From: Nocardia spumae
GTDB taxonomy: Bacteria > Actinomycetota > Actinomycetes > Mycobacteriales > Mycobacteriaceae
DNA: 64,000 nucleotides
Assembly: GCF_020733635.1 (NCBI RefSeq)
Contig: NZ_JAJFZL010000001.1
Span: forward strand, 5,828,001-5,892,000
Direction: 5' to 3'
The notes below the pieces were generated by a model that had not been told where the DNA came from, ran no database searches, and saw nothing but the letters and a program-made list of their open reading frames with translations. The position numbers and the translations under genes were made by a program. Below, piece after piece: positions 61,898 through 64,000 of the stretch (position 1 is its first letter; every line of letters starts with the position of its first letter).

Positions 61898-61926
61898 ATA
61901 TTGGCCGCCACGCCGGAGGACAGCTC

Positions 61927-63456
61927 ATGGCCATCGCCCTCGATCCACCCCCGCACTCCACCCCCGATACCGGTGACAGCGCCGACCTCGAGCGATTCGG
62001 ATATCAGCCGGTACTGCACCGCAAGCTCGGCCGTTACGCCTCGTTCGCCGCGGGCTTCTCCTTCGTCTCGATTCTGACCACGATCTTCCAATTCTTCGGA
62101 TTCGGTTACGGATTCGGCGGCGGCGCCTTCTTCTGGACCTGGCCCATCGTGTTCGCCGGACAGTTCCTCGTCGCCCTCAACTTCGCCGAACTCGCCGCGC
62201 GCTACCCGATTTCGGGCTGCATCTACCAGTGGTCACGGCGGCTGGCCGGGGAGCTGGTCGGCTGGTTCGCGGGCTGGCTGATGATCATCGCGCAGATCGT
62301 CACCGCCGCCGCGGCCGCGATCGCGCTCCAGGTGGTCCTGCCCTCGATCTGGAGCGGATTCCAGCTGATCGGCACCGAGACCGCATTGACCTCCACCGAC
62401 GGCGCGACCAACGCGGTTCTGCTGGGCAGCATCCTGTTGGTGGTCACGACCGTGATCAATGTGATCGGCATCGATCTGATGGCGCGCATCAACTCGATCG
62501 GCGTCACCGTCGAGATCGTGGGCGTCCTCGCCGTCATCGCGCTGTTCTTCACCCACACCGAACGCGGTGCCGGCGTCGTACTGCAGACCGATCAGGCGGC
62601 ACCCGGGCCGTACTGGGCGGCATTCCTGGTATCCGGCCTCATGGCCGCCTATGTGATGGTCGGATTCGACTCCGCCGGTGAGCTTTCCGAGGAGACGAAG
62701 AATCCGCGCCGGGTCGCGCCGCGCACCATTCTGCTGGCGCTGTCGGCCTCGGCGCTCGGTGGCGGACTGCTACTGCTCGGTGCCCTGATGGCCGCCCCGA
62801 GCGTCAGCGACGGCCGGCTGGCCACCGAGGGTCTGGCCTACGTGATCACCGCGAAGCTCGACAGTCCCGCCGGAACCGTCCTGCTCGGCTGTGTCGCGGT
62901 CGCGATCACGGTGTGCACCTTGGCCATTCAGACCGCCGGTTCACGGCTGATCTTCTCCATGGCCCGTGACGGACGGCTCCCGTTCGCCCGGCGGCTGGCC
63001 ACGGTGCACCCGCGGTTCGGCACACCGGTGCTGCCGGCGGTGGTCATCGGAGTGCTCGCGGTCGCGCTCCTGGTGGTCAACCTCGGCAACGCCGCCCTGT
63101 TCGCCACCCTGGCCAGCGTCTGCATCGTGACGCTGTATGTCGCCTATCTGCTGGTCACCGTACCGCTGCTGATCCGGCGGCTGCGCGGTCTGCCCGCCGC
63201 CGAACCCGGTCTGTTCACCCTGGGCCGCTTCGGCATTCCGGTGAATCTGCTGGCCGTGCTGTGGGGAATCGCCATGGCGGTGAATCTGGCCTGGCCGCGC
63301 GCGCAGGTGTACACCCCCGCGGGCGGCGGCTGGTGGATGCTCTGGGCCGCACCGCTTTTCCTGATCCTGACCATCGTCGTAGGCGCCGCGGTGCACCGCG
63401 CGATCACCCCGCGTGCCACCGCGGCCGAATCCCGGCCCGCCCCGCAACCCGCCTGA
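61927..63456 (+). CDS. APC-family permease, urea-carboxylase-linked type
   Basis: A 509-residue amino-acid/polyamine/organocation permease with about 12 hydrophobic segments. Signatures include FQFFGFGYGFGGGAFFWTWPIVFAGQFLVALNFAELAARYPISGCIYQWS (conserved APC start) and VGFDSAGELSEETKNPRRVAPR. This subgroup is commonly found with urea/guanidine carboxylase genes. The start is ATG at 61927 with GGAGGA seven bases upstream. The next gene encodes a DUF1989 protein, so the likely cargo is a nitrogen compound such as guanidine or urea (inference). Confidence 0.9.
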   Translation: MAIALDPPPHSTPDTGDSADLERFGYQPVLHRKLGRYASFAAGFSFVSILTTIFQFFGFGYGFGGGAFFWTWPIVFAGQFLVALNFAELAARYPISGCIYQWSRRLAGELVGWFAGWLMIIAQIVTAAAAAIALQVVLPSIWSGFQLIGTETALTSTDGATNAVLLGSILLVVTTVINVIGIDLMARINSIGVTVEIVGVLAVIALFFTHTERGAGVVLQTDQAAPGPYWAAFLVSGLMAAYVMVGFDSAGELSEETKNPRRVAPRTILLALSASALGGGLLLLGALMAAPSVSDGRLATEGLAYVITAKLDSPAGTVLLGCVAVAITVCTLAIQTAGSRLIFSMARDGRLPFARRLATVHPRFGTPVLPAVVIGVLAVALLVVNLGNAALFATLASVCIVTLYVAYLLVTVPLLIRRLRGLPAAEPGLFTLGRFGIPVNLLAVLWGIAMAVNLAWPRAQVYTPAGGGWWMLWAAPLFLILTIVVGAAVHRAITPRATAAESRPAPQPA

Positions 63457-63494
63457 CCGCCGTCGGCGATCACATCCGTCCGCGAGGAGTTCAC

Positions 63495-64000
63495 ATGTCC
63501 GATACCGCCTCCACCACCGCAGCCCGCGCCCACGCGAGGTCGCAAGCCGCGACGGCGACCATCTCCGGACCCGACCTGCCGGAAACCGTCGATCCGGCGG
63601 ATATCACCGTCGCACAGCGGGTTCCGGGCAACGGCTACACCACCGCGGTGGTGGGCCGCGGCACCCGGATCCGGCTCGCCGATCCGGAAGGCGCGGCCTG
63701 TGCCCATCTGCTGCTGCTGCGTGCCGAAGCGCCGTGGGAGCGACTGAATGTGGCCGATACCGTCAAGGTGCCCTGGCAGGCGTATCCGGGTCCGGGACAT
63801 CCGCTGTTGTCGGACCAGGGACGGGTACTGGCGACGATCGTCACCGATACCTCGGGCCACCACGACACGCTGTGCGGGCCGACGCCGCAGGTACGGACCG
63901 CATTGCGGGTCGCCGGTGCCAAACACGGTCTCACACCGCGTGATATCGGTCCGACGATCTCGCTGTTCCGCGGCGTCCGGGTCGGCCCCGACGGCGGCCT
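63495..64000 (+). CDS. DUF1989 protein (urea-carboxylase-associated / carboxyguanidine deiminase-like), partial
   Basis: The first 168 codons of a gene running past the window end. The segment ITVAQRVPGNGYTTAVVGRGTRIRLADPEGAACAHLLLL is the family start, and GHPLLSDQGRVLATIVTDTSGHHDTLCGP carries the conserved DxSGxHDT-type motif. DUF1989 proteins act with urea/guanidine carboxylase; in the pathway recalled from Pseudomonas, two of them deiminate carboxyguanidine. The carboxylase gene, if present, lies beyond the window. The start is ATG at 63495 with GAGGAG upstream. Confidence 0.88.
   Translation, partial: MSDTASTTAARAHARSQAATATISGPDLPETVDPADITVAQRVPGNGYTTAVVGRGTRIRLADPEGAACAHLLLLRAEAPWERLNVADTVKVPWQAYPGPGHPLLSDQGRVLATIVTDTSGHHDTLCGPTPQVRTALRVAGAKHGLTPRDIGPTISLFRGVRVGPDGG

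Noticed and set aside
61796..61926. Guanidine (ykkC) riboswitch upstream of the permease
   Set aside because: The expected conserved ACGR elements and paired stems are not visible. The gap is instead explained by two TetR-type operators.

Overview
The window is high-GC actinobacterial DNA, most likely from a Nocardia or close mycolic-acid relative. The first 25 kb follows the order murA, cob(I)alamin adenosyltransferase, DUF2550 gene, atp operon, atpI-like, wecA, sua5, prmC, prfA, rpmE, rho, thrB-thrC-hom-lysA-argS, tRNA-Arg. As far as I recall, this is the conserved Mycobacterium/Rhodococcus/Nocardia core order. Two details argue against Mycobacterium proper: AtpH is an unfused 269-residue delta subunit, and AtpF is a separate b subunit. 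Identifications come from reading motifs and recalling family sequences; no database search was run.

Region 1 (1-25.1 kb, nearly all minus strand) is housekeeping. It holds the start of murA, a complete F1Fo ATP synthase operon (atpB-E-F-H-A-G-D-C), lipid-linked GlcNAc-1-P transfer (wecA), translation factors (sua5, prmC, prfA, rpmE), rho with a long basic insert, and the aspartate-family operon argS-lysA-hom-thrC-thrB, followed by tRNA-Arg(CCG). The most unusual feature here is a pair of structured repeats in the atpA-atpG and atpG-atpD spacers. Their loops are nearly identical and their stems differ by compensatory changes.

Region 2 (25.1-36.9 kb) is accessory. It contains a 30-codon peptide gene, uppP, a DHA2-type MFS exporter with a divergent TetR gene and three operator copies, and a FusB-like zinc-finger protein. 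A second TetR gene lies divergent from a flavin monooxygenase across a four-site operator array. Secreted proteins, an EthD protein, a solute-binding lipoprotein, a Tat-type phosphoesterase, a MarR regulator and an Hsp70-like membrane-anchored protein follow.

Region 3 (36.9-45.9 kb) is acyl-CoA and valine metabolism. A minus-strand operon (mmsA, acyl-CoA dehydrogenase, 3-hydroxyisobutyryl-CoA hydrolase, mmsB, enoyl-CoA hydratase) encodes the distal valine pathway. Divergent from it is icmF, a fused isobutyryl-CoA mutase that could link isobutyryl-CoA to n-butyryl-CoA. The AdoCbl it needs could be made by the adenosyltransferase in region 1.

Region 4 (45.9-64 kb) is a series of regulator-target pairs with palindromic operators: MarR/NmrA, TetR/Dabb, and TetR/SDR. 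The last leads a four-gene redox cluster: SDR, ferritin-like protein, a truncated Baeyer-Villiger-type protein and a full-length Baeyer-Villiger-type monooxygenase. A leaderless BtuF-like protein, a SWIM/SNF2 helicase pair, a secreted HNH lipoprotein, and a TetR/permease/DUF1989 cluster (urea or guanidine nitrogen use) complete it. No insertion sequence, phage gene, rRNA or CRISPR array was seen.
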